Of a stretch of DNA of 64,000 nucleotides, positions 1 to 11,199 are shown piece by piece. Source of the DNA: Cavia porcellus (Eukaryota; Chordata; Mammalia; Rodentia; Caviidae). The stretch lies in contig NW_026947507.1 in NCBI RefSeq assembly GCF_034190915.1, forward strand, positions 18,658,501 to 18,722,500, given 5' to 3'. Both the position numbers and the translations under genes were made by a program. The notes beneath the pieces were generated by a model that did not search any database, was not told the origin of the DNA, and saw only the letters and a program-made list of their open reading frames with translations. Within the stretch, counting starts at the first letter, position 1. Every line of letters begins with the position of its first letter.

Positions 1-597
1 GAAATGAAATAGTACTTTAATCAGACATGCCTTCACCCTAAATTAAGGATATAAATCTTTCCAGGAATTTATTCTCACATATTAACTACTAAATGAAAAG
101 TTTGATGAATACGGATAGCTACATATTACTAGGGATTTGATAAAATTTAAAATCTTACAGACATGTTACATAGTGCTAGCGCATGGTTCAAACGTTAACA
201 TTCAACAAATGCTAACAGGTAAATGGTAACTGTACAATAGAATATATGAATATTCATCCATAGGACTAAGCAAATTAACTTGAAAATCCTTTATGTTTAT
301 TTCAGATGCACATATTATTATTATGAATAATAGAAATAATAGAAAAAAAGTAACAGTGTAAAAGCAGCTTAACAGAAGAAAATTTCTTCATTAATATTTT
401 TCAGCTTATGAAAAGTTGAAAAATCATGTCTTCTCATGAAGCTAAAAAGTGGGATTCTCTTGGAGCACAGCCTCATTTGTAAGATAACAGAAATAAAGCA
501 CAAGTCATTAGGAGCCTGAGGTAGTTACTATGATGGTGATGAGGTAAGGATACAATTTTTTGCCACAGAAGGAATATGCCTTTTCTCAAACCCAGAG
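1..597. other. AT-rich non-coding DNA, nothing recognised
   Basis: No extended open frame, SINE or LTR signature was found on either strand. The stretch has short A/T homopolymers and reads as ordinary intergenic or intronic sequence. Confidence 0.5.
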
Positions 598-1060
598 CAT
601 ATCAGTAAGGGTTCACTAGAGAAGCAGATTTAATTAAAAAAATATGTTATGTAAAGGATTTATATAGTAGGCTTGAACTGGCCACTTGTGGAGTCAGTGA
701 TGGAACAATGCAAAATGGCTGACTGCATTCTGGAGATTCAGGAGAGCCAAACACAACTCAATGGCCTGGAGCTCACTTCAGAAGTTAGAGCTAGTCTTCA
801 TCAAAAACTAAATGTCTGCATTGGAAAACTAAAAAGTCTTCACTGGAAGCCTGCTGCAACTGGAGACAAGTGTCCAAAGGAAATGGAAAAGGTTAGAGCT
901 CCCACAGAGAAGCAGAAGAAGGTAGGCTACTTTCTTATTCCCCTTTACATCGCACCCACGCTACAAGCCTCTCACTCATATCCAGGATAGAGCTTTCCTC
1001 TCCATACTGGGACTCACAAGACAATTTCCTAGACACTCTCAGAACAGTGCTCCACTAATC
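598..1060 (-). repeat. Old LTR-like interspersed repeat fragment
   Basis: It opens with CAGTAAGGGTTCACTAGAGA, which resembles the reverse complement of the terminal block of a common mammalian LTR family (ending ..CTCTGGAGAACCCTGACTAAT, from memory). The open frame across 673-990 has no recognised domain and looks accidental. Related material in the opposite orientation lies near 24.3 kb. The family was not assigned. Confidence 0.35.
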
Positions 1061-1638
1061 TGGTAGGCATTTCTTGATCTATGAAAGTTGACACCTCAAT
1101 TAAATATATGCAAAGCCAATTATACAAGGAAGAAAGAAAGAACAATTTCAAACACCTTTCATGTATTGAACTGTTTTCATATTTAACATTAGATATAACC
1201 ATTTTAACAGAAACCAGGCAGACACTTCAATTTAGGAATTTCTTTATATTTAAAATACTGAATATCTTGTAAGTTGAATCCAACATTGTGTACAAATATA
1301 AAACATATTACCTTCTAGAATAAAGAAAAAATATGATTTGTATTTTATAATATATTTGTATATATGAAAGGAAATCTGAAGATAGGTTAGTAGTTTTCAT
1401 GGCAGTGTGTTATTTTATATTGATATTCTTCTAGCTGATATTCTTAGAACTATAAAAAATTTATGTGTGTATATGTGAAGTTTATATATTTTCTATCATT
1501 TTCCTATAAGTGATAAGAAATCAAGGACAATCTACTTATATATAAAAGTTATTGATTTCATTGATAGATAAATTTTGAAGTTTTGTATTTTAGATCTCAG
1601 TATAGAAAAATTTCAAAACATATGTAAATATAAATATA

Positions 1639-1642
<4 letters not shown>

Positions 1643-1678
<36 letters not shown>
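1643..1678. repeat. (TA)n microsatellite
   Basis: Uninterrupted TA dinucleotides for about 36 bp, within AT-rich DNA. Confidence 0.95.
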
Positions 1679-1681
<3 letters not shown>

Positions 1682-3094
1682 TTAGTATTAGGATAATTTG
1701 CAATTGCTAGGAGATGGGAAATATCTTTTTAACACATTCAAGGCCTTTGGGACAAAATGCAAGCCAAAGGGGAAAACTGAGAATGAAAAATTTCTGAAGT
1801 TGTTTATAAAGAAGTCTGAATGGTAGTCAAAGTCAAATTTCCAAGGGATCTGAAAATATTGCTCCATGAAATGAGAACCAGAGAAAGTCATTAATTTCAT
1901 GATTTTTTTTTCTTCTATCTGGTTTATCATAAGTTGTACTTCCTTCCAGGCTAATTAAGGACTAAACATTTTATTTATGAGCAATCCAAGTGCAGAAGCA
2001 GTAAAAGATGAATTGCACTTATGAAGTAATTGACAAAGGATATAGTGGGCATTTTATGCAATCATGGTGCTCATCCCGATAGCGGAAGAAAGGCTCGCAT
2101 ACTGCAGTTTGACAGAGCATTAGTTAATTTCTGACCTCAGCATCAGGTAATAGAAACTCAAGACTAAAATGAACTTACATACACCACACAAAGGTGGAGC
2201 ATCCTAGAGCAAAGAACTGAGAAAACACTTAGTGTTCTTGCCATGGCATTATCAAAATACCCCTGGAGTTATCTCAGATGAATTCCCAGGTTATTTTATT
2301 TTCTTTTGACAGAAAAGTCAGAGCTGACAAACCAAACCACTTCTCAAAGAAATTCAATTACTGAAATGTCTGACAGTTTGCTTTGCTTCTTACTAAAGTT
2401 TCCAAAGTCGCTTGCAGCATGTAAAATACTCTGCTTTGCAAGATCTGCACTGTACTTGATATAAAAAATACAAATATTGTTAGAGGAAAGATGCAGCAAG
2501 CAGAAATTTACAATTGGTAGTGGAAAATGAATGATAAAAAATGAAAATATTTATAATTTTTTATTGACAGCCATTACTGTTCTATTATTTTTCCTGGCAG
2601 TCAAGAGAGAAAACAGTAAATTGTTTTGTCTTTAAGAAAATTGAAATGTATCAAACTTTTGTTGCTATGAACACAAATTTTTAAAATAGTTTGAGTTCAA
2701 ATAACATATTCCTAAAATTCAAATATACTTTTCAGTAAGACTATCCTTATGCTTTGGATACAGTGAGTGATCAGTGCTGCTTATTCTAAATAACATTTGA
2801 ATCATGCAGTTAATTTCCTTATTAATAAATGAGATAAAGTACATTATATGTGTATTTTTACATTATGTTGTATTATTATATACTTATAAAACATAAAATA
2901 AAGATTATCATGTATTATAAATGATAAAAAATAAAGTGCTTAGGAATGAGATCTGTCACTGTTGATTTCTGTGTATTACTTAAATTCAGGTTTTCATCAA
3001 GTAAATATAAAGAATTTGCTGTTAAAGAAATATTAGGGAGTGTAATGTTTGACATACTGCATAAACTTGGGAATTTTACAAGTTTAGCAGAGTG
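1679..3094. other. AT-rich non-coding DNA, nothing recognised
   Basis: Only short chance open frames are present. The 80-codon minus-strand frame at 1688-1930 shows no domain or splice context. A few AATAAA hexamers occur, as expected from the base composition. Confidence 0.4.
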
Positions 3095-3415
3095 ACTCAG
3101 CAGCGGCTCAGGGGCCTCATTTTGTAAGCATCCTGAGCCTGTGCAAGCAGAGGGTGGGAGGTGGGTGCGCCTGCACTCACCCTAGGGGATTGCAGCCTGC
3201 TGACCATTTAAGGGAAAGAAAGAATATGTTTCACTATTTTTGTTTTTCCTGCTTTTTCTGTCTTCTGCCACCTTGAAATGTTGCCCCTTATTCATGCCAC
3301 CCTGCCTTCAAGCCAGCTGATTAGGGACTGAAACTCCACAAATCCTTCCTTCCTTCCTTAATTTTGAGTGTCAGGTATTTTGTTCAGCAAGAAGAGAAAA
3401 GTAACCAAGATGGAG
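3095..3415 (+). repeat. MaLR-like LTR fragment
   Basis: The right part (about 3240-3415) has the typical LTR 3' text: a pyrimidine-rich stretch, GATTAGGGACTGAAACTCCA, then GTGTCAGGTATTTTGTTCAG and a terminal GTAACCAAGA. The segment at 63535-63962 repeats these landmarks in the same order and orientation, so the two are copies of one family. Its 5' end is not defined. Confidence 0.45.
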
Positions 3416-3484
3416 TAAGAATGACATTATGGCACCTGTGTGCCACAGGCACTATTTCCCAAGGCCTGACTCTGCATGGATGGA

Positions 3485-3485
<1 letters not shown>

Positions 3486-3522
<37 letters not shown>
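3486..3522. repeat. (CA)n microsatellite
   Basis: Eighteen or so perfect CA units directly downstream of the LTR-like fragment. Confidence 0.95.
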
Positions 3523-3523
<1 letters not shown>

Positions 3524-4749
3524 TTATTTAAAAAAATGTATTTTTATAGCCTCTCCTATAACAAATGACAATAATTTCTCCAGCTACCAAATTAATCATT
3601 TACTTTCTCTTTTCTCACTTTCTATACAATTGTTTTAATGAGTTCATATTTAAACCATTTTGAGTGCTTCTGGAAACTCAGTTTTCTGTCATCCTAAAGA
3701 TGTGTGTTTCTAAACTTTGATGTCATGACAGAAATTTGATGTTTATGGCACTTAATGATCATTTAGTCCCAACTTCTTCACTGAGTTAATGAGAAATTCA
3801 AAGCTAAATTACTAAGGTATACATGTGTTTTTCAGGAGCTAATGGTAAAACCAATATTGTATTATTTCAAGTCCAATGTGGCTGGTAGTTTATTAAATAT
3901 TTTGCTCATTCATTCAACAACATAAATTTGTAAATAAAAGTGTAATTCCTGATTTATTTGACATGTATGGTCTAAAGAATGCTATGTGGCCTCCTTTCAT
4001 AATGAAAACTCATCTAATTTTTCTTTATAGAAAAATAACAAAATATATTATTTTATCAATTTCAGCTCTTGAATCCAGACAGAACTAAGAACAATAAATC
4101 TTGCAAAGCATTTATGACAAAATGAATAATAAACCATTGGATGTGACATAGATTCCAACTTCTTATCATTTTTGGATCATCCGTCAGCTCCCCTTATCAT
4201 TCTCTTCCCATCACTACTCTCCCCAGGAAAATTCTAACTGTGTTGAAAAATACAGATTTGAGTTACACCACAATGAAACTTGGAAAGCACTCAGCTTATC
4301 TGTCTGTTTTGCTCTGCCCTCAGAGACAAATCCCAGGTGAGCAGTAAGACAGGGCTGCATATTAGTGCAGCTTCTTTTAAAATTATTTATTTTACTTGTG
4401 TAGATGACCATTTCAAATTCTCTCTTATCTTTTACAGTATCTTCATTCTCGGTGATAATCACCATCATCTCTGACTTGGAACGTGCTTTCACACTAAGAT
4501 GTCATTCTAGGTCATCAGCTTCTACTCTGTGGTCTATTCTATATTATGTACTAAAGCTGAAGACAATCTATCAAGTTTGGATATCGCTTCTCCTTCACTG
4601 CTGTTTCTCTAATACTTCCTGTCTCCCTCAATAAATTGTTCTTATCAGAGTCTGTTGCTCCTGGCTCTCCTATTTCATCTCCTTGCATGCTCCTCTTTCC
4701 TTCTCAACCTAGGTCATTTGAATACTCCAGACTGCTAGGGGTTCAAGAC
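3523..4749. other. Non-coding DNA without an assigned element
   Basis: AT-rich to about 4170, then a somewhat more GC-rich stretch with overlapping chance frames on both strands (4214-4492 minus and 4280-4634 plus). No conserved domain, SINE box or LTR terminus was recognised. It could be an ancient repeat too diverged to call by eye. Confidence 0.35.
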
Positions 4750-4762
4750 CTTTTACTTGTTC

Positions 4763-6553
4763 TTTTTTTTTTTTTAATTTTATTTAAAAGGAAAAAGAGA
4801 AAAAACAAAACAAAACAAAACAAAAAAAGCGATGTAAGGGTACAAGTAATACAGAACTACAAAAAAAAAAAAAAAAAAAAGTAAGAAATCACCAGTTAAT
4901 AGATTACATATTATCATATTAGAGATAGTTGCTCAAGTCACAGTACCAAAGCATAGAAAGTGGACATTCAAACAGTGAGATTGCAAACTGTTGGTTCAAT
5001 GATCCAACCAAAAACATTAATATGGCCATCTATTTATCACCCCTAAACATACTTGCACTTGTATCCTTTAGAGCACTTATTTTCCCTCTGTTTTTTACAA
5101 CACAATTTACACATTTTGGGTTTTAGTACTCCTTAGTTCTTATTACTTTTTTTGGAAGAGAATAAAGTCAAATATTGCAAAATAAAGCTGTCAGTCAAAA
5201 GCAAAGATAGGCATAGCACATGATGTAAAAACAGAGTACAAGGTTATCAACAATGGTTACCATTATGCCTCTTGCTTCCTTAAAAAGAATTGTCTGTCTC
5301 ATTAGGTATTATAAAGTTGAACAAAACAGTAGTGAACAAGACCAATAAAACCTAAACATTGTAAACATTACAGGACTTTCAAAGAAGATAATAGTAGAAC
5401 AGAATGGGCATCATAGAGAATCTTATTGCCTTCAAAGTATTTGCCTATACGCTCAAACTTGGTACTATCATATAGAACGGAACAGAGTCTAATCAGTCAA
5501 AACAAGATAGTGGGAGTATTACAGGACTTCAAATCAAGTTAATAGGAAGTCAAAAAAGTTACTATAATGTATCCTGCTAATTTTTAAAAATTTTTTTCCT
5601 TAATTAAAAAAATCATAAAAAATAAAATTTTTTTTTAATGAACAAGGGAGAGATTGAGATAAAAAAGGACCCAACAACATAATAATACAGGTCAAAGCAT
5701 GATAGTTTCAGCAACCTAGTGTTTCACCACCAAATAACCCGACTTAATAGTAGTTACCATAGTGTCTTTTTCCTTGAAATATTTGAATATAACTTCATAT
5801 ACTATAGCTTCAAATATATCAAGTCAGTGTAAAACCATTCAAGTGGATGAAAGCATTGTAGGGTATTTAGAACCAGCTAACAGAAAACGAACAATGGTTT
5901 CTATATTATCTCTTTGCCTATAACAATTTTTGTTTATACTATCACTTATAATAAAACCCAGCAAGATACGTCATGATAAAATCAATGGAGTCAGAAGAGC
6001 CATAGTTTGGTGGGGCTTCAAAATAAGATGATAGTAAATCAGCACTAGCTATTTTGATGACTTATATTCTTCAAAATAGCTGTTCATTTCATCACAGGCA
6101 ATAATATCAAACAGCCCAGAATAAAGCCATTCCAATTAATAAGTGAAAACTTTATAAGGCTTCAAGGCCACATAATGGGGAATCATGATTACCACATACT
6201 TTTATATATTTGAATCATTACTTACATTAGGGAAACTATTCAGTATTCACACATGCAAGATTGATTTATTTTGCTTATGAGTATGATCTCAAGCTGCGCC
6301 CATTTATTGATAAATATCTCAATGTGATCCTTCTTTATAGCTGAATAATACTCCATTCTATAGAAATACCACAACTTTTTTATCCATTCCTCAGTTGATG
6401 GACATTTGGGTTGTTTCCAAGATCTGGTGATTACAAATTGTGCTTCTATAAACATAGGTGCACATATATCTCTGTGGTATAATGCTTTCAGTTTTTCTGG
6501 GAATACGCCTAGAGGTGGAATAGCTGGAACAAATGGGACTTCCAACTGAAATG
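4763..6553 (-). mobile_element. 5'-truncated LINE-1 (copy A), mostly 3' UTR
   Basis: The 3' end is marked by a T-run at 4763-4775 (the A-tail on the minus strand) plus further A/T tracts. The element reads leftward: the end of ORF2 at 6545-6240, then about 1.4 kb of 3' UTR made of degenerate units of about 155 bp. It aligns throughout with copy B (19053-21367, plus strand) and, over its first 550 bp of UTR, with copy C (52387-52928). A weak 13-bp target duplication (CTTTTACTTGTTC at 4750 and CTTTTACTATATT at 6554, 9 of 13 matching) suggests its limits. Internal A-runs at 4861-4880 and 5580-5640 may mark alternative polyadenylation points. Confidence 0.85.
6240..6545 (-). pseudogene. L1 ORF2 C-terminal remnant (copy A)
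   Basis: A 101-codon frame encodes the extreme C-terminus of LINE-1 ORF2p, including the stretch CPSTEEWIKKLWYFYRMEYY that is characteristic of mammalian L1 after the cysteine motif. Endonuclease, reverse transcriptase and the cysteine motif are all absent because the element is 5'-truncated just upstream. It is not a functional gene. Homologous segments lie at 19534-19887 and 52929-53544. The frame runs without a break to its stop at 6240, which suggests limited decay. Confidence 0.85.
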
Positions 6554-8684
6554 CTTTTACTATATTAAGTTATTTGCTTCCTTAAGCATTGAGGTTTGAA
6601 CTTTACTTTCTCACAAAATGCTTCCTAAAAGAATGTGCCTTTTTATTATTTAGCTTTCATTTATATTAGCCTTAAATATTTATGACTATAATAGGTCTGT
6701 TGTATTGGTTTGTTATCAACCCAACCTCTTACGTTAGAACAGAAGTTCTTTAGAAAAGAAATTTCACAAGTCATTTTAGTATGTATCCATAACTAGAATA
6801 GTTTCCCACAATATAGACAGTAGGTTAGTATGTCCTGGATAAATAATAAATAAACCATAGCTCATGTCATTTGAGTGAGAAAATTAAAGTCACCATTTGG
6901 TTTAAAATGTAATATCAATCTTTTTTTTCAATCCAGAAAACAAAACAATCTGCCTTAACTTATAATGCCATTTATGACATATGAGAAATAATTTTAGCCA
7001 CTCATAACCATACATAACGAAAAAGATTCTTTAACACGATGATGCATACTTTAACTGATACATACATATATGTATATATAAAGTGGCAACAATAACCTGT
7101 ATTTATACAAAATAATAAGACTTAAAGCAAAAAATAAGTCTTTTGTCTCAGTATTTGCAACAAAGAAAACACTTTTGTCTGGAAGATTATCTAAGTTGAA
7201 ATTTGAAATCTGAACAATAAGTTAGTGAAGGACATTGGGAATACTTCCTCATACAGCAGCTTTTACTTCTGGAAAATATTCATTCAATTTCTGCTAGAAA
7301 TATTTTAGCAATAGGGGAAATAACGGTGTCAAAGATAAAACCAATCCCATTACCAAACAGTGATAATTATCAGAATTTTGTTCTTTCATTGAAACCAAAT
7401 CTCCTATCTCACATTCTTCCTGTGGTCGTATTACAACTAAATTTGTTGAAAAATAAATGTTTCAGATATATGAATACATTTAACATTTTATATTTAATTT
7501 CTAAGCACAGCAATATTTATTTTCATTTTTTTAAATGTATGTATCAGCTTATAGCCTTGATCTTGTCACTTTCATGTGAGCCTACTGAAAGTTGTTAGTA
7601 TCTTTCTTATATTAGGTTTCCAGGTATCAATGCAGTTGATTATGACAAAATACATTTAAGTACATTAGGCTTAATTAGTAATTAAAATTATCACACAATT
7701 ACCTAAGTAACAAATAGATATATCAGCACTGAAAATTAAATTAATGTGCCATATATTCTTCAGAATCTTCAACCAATTTCTTGTGAATCTATTATAGGTT
7801 ATCCTAGATAAAAAGACATTTTCACTTTCTGACTTGAAAATTCTTATAGAAGAAGACTGCACAATGTCAGAGAAACAGGTGCTGTCAGAATCACATCATT
7901 TTGCAGGAAGGAAGCTGAGATAAATATAAGTTACAGAACAGTTAAAGAGATCATTATTCATGACCCTGGTTGTAAATTTGAATATACACTCTTTCAGCAG
8001 ATGCACTAAAGGACCACACATGCACGTGATTGTTGATTAACAGGCATAACAGCTAAGCTGAGCAGAGTCTTCCTACCAGCAATGGCTGTCAGGCAAAACT
8101 TGACTTATGGATTTATTTTTCTTCCTTTTACACAGGGAAGAAATCACGCCGAATAAATACCCACTTCTGTAAATGACAGTGGGTTACCACTGGGTTACCT
8201 TGTCATTTAGTGTTATAAATTTAGATCCACTGAGTTATCTTGGCTTTCAGTGTTCAAAATACACCAATTATCTTTCCTAACTAAGGTTTTAAATTCTTGA
8301 GTGAGAATTGTAAAGAAGTAGAAATGAATTAAAGAGATACACATCTCTGTTGTTGGAGAATTGTTGAAAAATGAACACAGAACAAATGAGCTAATATAAG
8401 AAAGCCTTTAAAATATTGTGGGCATTATTATTCAAATTCTAACTATAACAATTATATATGGTAATCATAAGGCTTTACAGATAAAATTTAACAAAGTTTT
8501 AAAGGGCCATGATATCCTAGCCATTTAAACAATTTCAAATCATAATTTCAATCATTCACTCTCAAAATAATCCTCTAGACCATCAATGATAACTTTTACA
8601 AAGCAAATTAAAGATTAATTTGATTTCTGCACATATGTAAAAATACTAAATTGAATATTTTTTAAAAACAATACATTTCTTAAT
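6554..8684. other. AT-rich non-coding DNA, nothing recognised
   Basis: No SINE, LTR or L1 block recognised. Frames at 7326-7598 (plus) and 7671-7862 (minus) have low-complexity composition and no domain. Confidence 0.4.
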
Positions 8685-8772
8685 GTTGATTGACCCCTAA
8701 ATCTCTGAAGTAATCACACATTATTCGTAGTCTTAATGTATGATTATTCCAGAGATTTAAGGGTCATTTAAC
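8685..8772. repeat. 88-bp near-perfect palindrome (MITE-like hairpin)
   Basis: The left arm 8691-8723 (TGACCCCTAAATCTCTGAAG...) and the right arm 8734-8766 are reverse complements at 29 of 33 positions around a 10-nt loop (TTCGTAGTCT). A further 4 of 6 outer bases pair (GTTGAT / TTTAAC). All four arm differences are transitions, and a transcript of the minus strand would have three G:U wobbles and one A:C mismatch. The size and symmetry match a solo terminal-inverted-repeat element such as a short MITE. No family name is assigned. Confidence 0.7.
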
Positions 8773-9382
8773 ACCAAGAAATCTATGAATTTAAATAATT
8801 CCATTAAAAGGTCATAAAAGCCTAAGCCTAGTCTAACATTTTAAATGTTGAAGAGAGAATTAAAATTTTTTCCTCTCTATTAATATTTTGAAAAAATAAG
8901 GTTTGGGGATGAAGCAAAGATGATTCATGAAAATTATAAGAAGTTTTATATGAAGCATAGAGCCAAAAGCCCACTTAAAAATGTAACAAGAAGTATATTC
9001 ACTGTAAAGACAGGGGAAAAAATTTCAATTTGCTTTGTTTTACGTGTTTTTGCCAAAAGAAATAAATTAAACATTAAATAACTGAAAGGAGAAAAAAAAA
9101 TGCTCATTATTTTTAGGTGACATCATTGCTTATGTGGAAAACACAAAGCATCTACTAATCTGTTAAAATTATTAAGACCACTTAGTAAGATTTTTGGATA
9201 TAAATCAGTAGGCACAATTCAATAATTTAGAGTTTGAAAGTATACTTTAAAAAATCCATTTAGACTAACAAAGATCAATACAGTATAAATTTTTTGATAG
9301 ATTCAAGAACAGTACTTTTCAAAAAACCACAGATTTTTATTGAAGTTCAATAAAATTTTGGATGACCAGATTTACTATTGTA
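8773..9382. other. AT-rich DNA flanking the provirus
   Basis: Nothing recognised. It leads directly into the 5-bp target duplication of the provirus at 9383. Confidence 0.5.
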
Positions 9383-9387
9383 CAAAC
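9383..9387. repeat. Provirus target-site duplication, left copy (CAAAC)
   Basis: CAAAC precedes the LTR terminus TGTTATAAC here and follows the other LTR at 17385-17389. This is a perfect 5-bp duplication. Confidence 0.9.
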
Positions 9388-10462
9388 TGTTATAACTTGA
9401 GCCCCGGTATAAAATCCAAGGAGGCAAGAGACCGAAAATTTAGTGGCAAAGGCTTTATTTTCAGGCCTGGCGACCAGTCTCCGGGAGCCAATTTGGAGAC
9501 CGTCCCCTAGAAGCTGCAGGGAGGACTTTAAAAAGGGGCTGGAGGAAAGGGAGGGGGGAGAGAAACAAAGAAACCTGTAGAGCCATCAAACTTGTTGACC
9601 CGAGTCTGGAAACTGTATTGCTGTCTATTTAGCTCTGACAATCTAGGGAGTTTCTGGTGTTTTTTAAAAATTATTTTCATCCTGCAGACTGACATTATCT
9701 CAGAGTGGCACGTCTGCAGCAATATTTGGAGAAGAAAGTGGACAGTTAATTATCTCAGGACAGCTTGTCTTCGCTAGTGAGTGCGAAGGGGTCACAAGTT
9801 ATGAGACGCTGGAACTTAAGTTTTACGAAGACCTGATATCTAACTCATTTGATATATACAGAACAAAAGGAAAGCACCGATTGGGGTTTGGGCCATAGTA
9901 TTACCCGGTAATTTGTTTTAAGCTAAGCAGTTCTTAAAATTGGGGCAGGCTCATTTTACAACAGATCATCACCGGGTCAGGGGGAGGTCACCAGAAACCC
10001 AAATTCTTTATGGCCTAGATAGATAGGTGAGGGGAGAGGGAGGCAATAAGGCGCCATACAGAACAGAAAACGGCGGTAATGTGTCAAGGTCAGGGTAAAG
10101 GGTTAAACTCACACGCAAATCTCTCTGCACACAAGCAGGTTACTTTAAACAAATGTAAATTAATTGCCATTCTAGTTTTTCTTAGCTCTTTAGCGGAGAA
10201 TAGAGGCTCCTAGCAGTGATTAACAACCCTTGTTAGCTTGTTTTAGCACAGCTTCTGTAGTTTGTAGAGAGCAACAATGGTTAACATATCAATTAGGTGA
10301 GATTTTTGCAATTCTTTACAGAGGAGAGTGTTGCTCAACAGATCAATTAGGTCCCTTAACATATCAGTTAGGGAAAAAAGATAAAACAAACACATTTAGT
10401 AAGCCCCTATACAGGTTTGCTATAATACACATATAACAAAGCTATTTTCTTAGGGTACAACA
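9388..10462 (-). repeat. Provirus 3' LTR
   Basis: It spans TGTTATAAC...GGGTACAACA on the plus strand, and the ends are mutually complementary in their last bases (TGTT/AACA). On the sense (minus) strand it has a TATA-like TTTTTAAAG (9526-9535), AATAAA (9454-9459) and a short U5 ending at 9388. Sense U3 begins at 10462. Three copies of a TATCAATTAGG-like motif lie in outer U3 (10286-10298, 10341-10352, 10361-10372). The offset to the other LTR is 6922 bp throughout, with no indel. Confidence 0.95.
9454..9459 (-). promoter_or_regulatory. AATAAA polyadenylation signal of the 3' LTR
   Basis: TTTATT on the plus strand reads AATAAA in the provirus sense, about 70 bp downstream of the TATA-like box and followed by the presumed R/U5 boundary. 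Confidence 0.75.
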
Positions 10463-10480
10463 TTCCCCACTGATTTTAGT
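10463..10480 (-). promoter_or_regulatory. Polypurine tract region (plus-strand primer)
   Basis: Directly upstream of the 3' LTR the sense strand reads AAATCAGTGGGGAA, then the LTR TG. A purine tract abutting U3 is the expected plus-strand priming site. It is short and interrupted by CAGT. Confidence 0.7.
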
Positions 10481-10554
10481 CAGTGTGTCAAATCATTGAC
10501 TCTTTAGCATCTGTTTGTAACCTTGTATGTGTCTTTAAAATTATAAGTTTTTAA
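10481..10554 (-). other. Sequence between env remnant and polypurine tract
   Basis: Short untranslated stretch of the provirus. It holds no further signal. Confidence 0.5.
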
Positions 10555-10800
10555 GAACTTTGACATAGTTTATCAACTTGTTTACAACACAAGGCCCAGT
10601 AGGAGGATTAACAAAGGTCCTGTAGCTGTCATTAAAGCTGTTAACCAAAAGGAGAAAGAAAACCAACATTTAAATTTACTCTGTTTTATCATGCAAGTAA
10701 CAATTTTTAAGTCAGACAGAGGCATCTTAGGGGTCTCTACAAAAGAGGAGAACACAAAATTATCAGTTATGTTAGACAATCTTAAGCTTTAAAGTGTCCT
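10555..10800 (-). pseudogene. env: Env transmembrane-subunit tail (remnant)
   Basis: A frame ending in WFSFSFWLTALMTATGPLLI followed by a leucine-rich stretch matches the membrane-spanning segment of a gammaretroviral envelope TM subunit, just before the 3' LTR. A change of frame near 10595 then continues as GPCVVNKLINYVKVLKNL, the usual start of the cytoplasmic tail. The surface subunit, fusion peptide and disulfide-loop regions are missing: only about 400 bp separate this remnant from the integrase end. A functional envelope protein is impossible from this copy. Confidence 0.7.
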
Positions 10801-11199
10801 TGGAAGAAATGACAGTTTATTTATCCGCAGGCTAATGGTCTTTTGAAGCTGGGACCTGTCTGCAGTGGGAACGTTGAATCCAGGCAGGCTTTCAGCTACT
10901 TTGACAGTCCATTGCAGCTCAAGTGATTTATGGTGAGGTCGCTTGTCTAGGTGTCTAGGCTCTTTAGCTCGCAGTGGGCAGCAGCGAAATAACCAGTGGA
11001 TGGAAGTCAGAGCTGGCTAACGAGTCTGGGGGAGACTTAATAAGATCTTGATTAGTTAAATCAGCTAATTTTTAGAAACCTTTAATGATAAGAGGAAGAT
11101 CTCTTATATAAAACCTCAAAAGAGGAAATATCTGCAACATAGGGGATGCATCACGCACACAAAGGGGCAGAAGGAAAAGAGACTTACCCAGTTTTCGCC
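10801..11199 (-). other. Provirus segment between integrase and env remnant
   Basis: No clear retroviral motif was read in any minus frame. It probably holds the deletion junction that removed most of env and the integrase C-terminus. Confidence 0.4.

Noticed and set aside
673..990. 105-codon open frame starting MNWPLVESVMEQCK
   Set aside because: No domain, splice or promoter context, and it lies in repeat-like sequence (598-1060).
4636..4884. Lysine-rich open frame
   Set aside because: Product of A-rich and poly-A tracts at the L1 3' end.
4740..6560. Precise target duplication for L1 copy A
   Set aside because: The best candidate (CTTTTACT plus partial extension) matches only 9 of 13 positions, so the ends are given as approximate.
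9592..9777. Matching open frames in both LTRs (also 16514-16699, and 10230-10436 / 17152-17358)
   Set aside because: They are duplicated only because the LTRs are identical. The frames on both strands overlap promoter and poly(A) signals, and none shows a domain.
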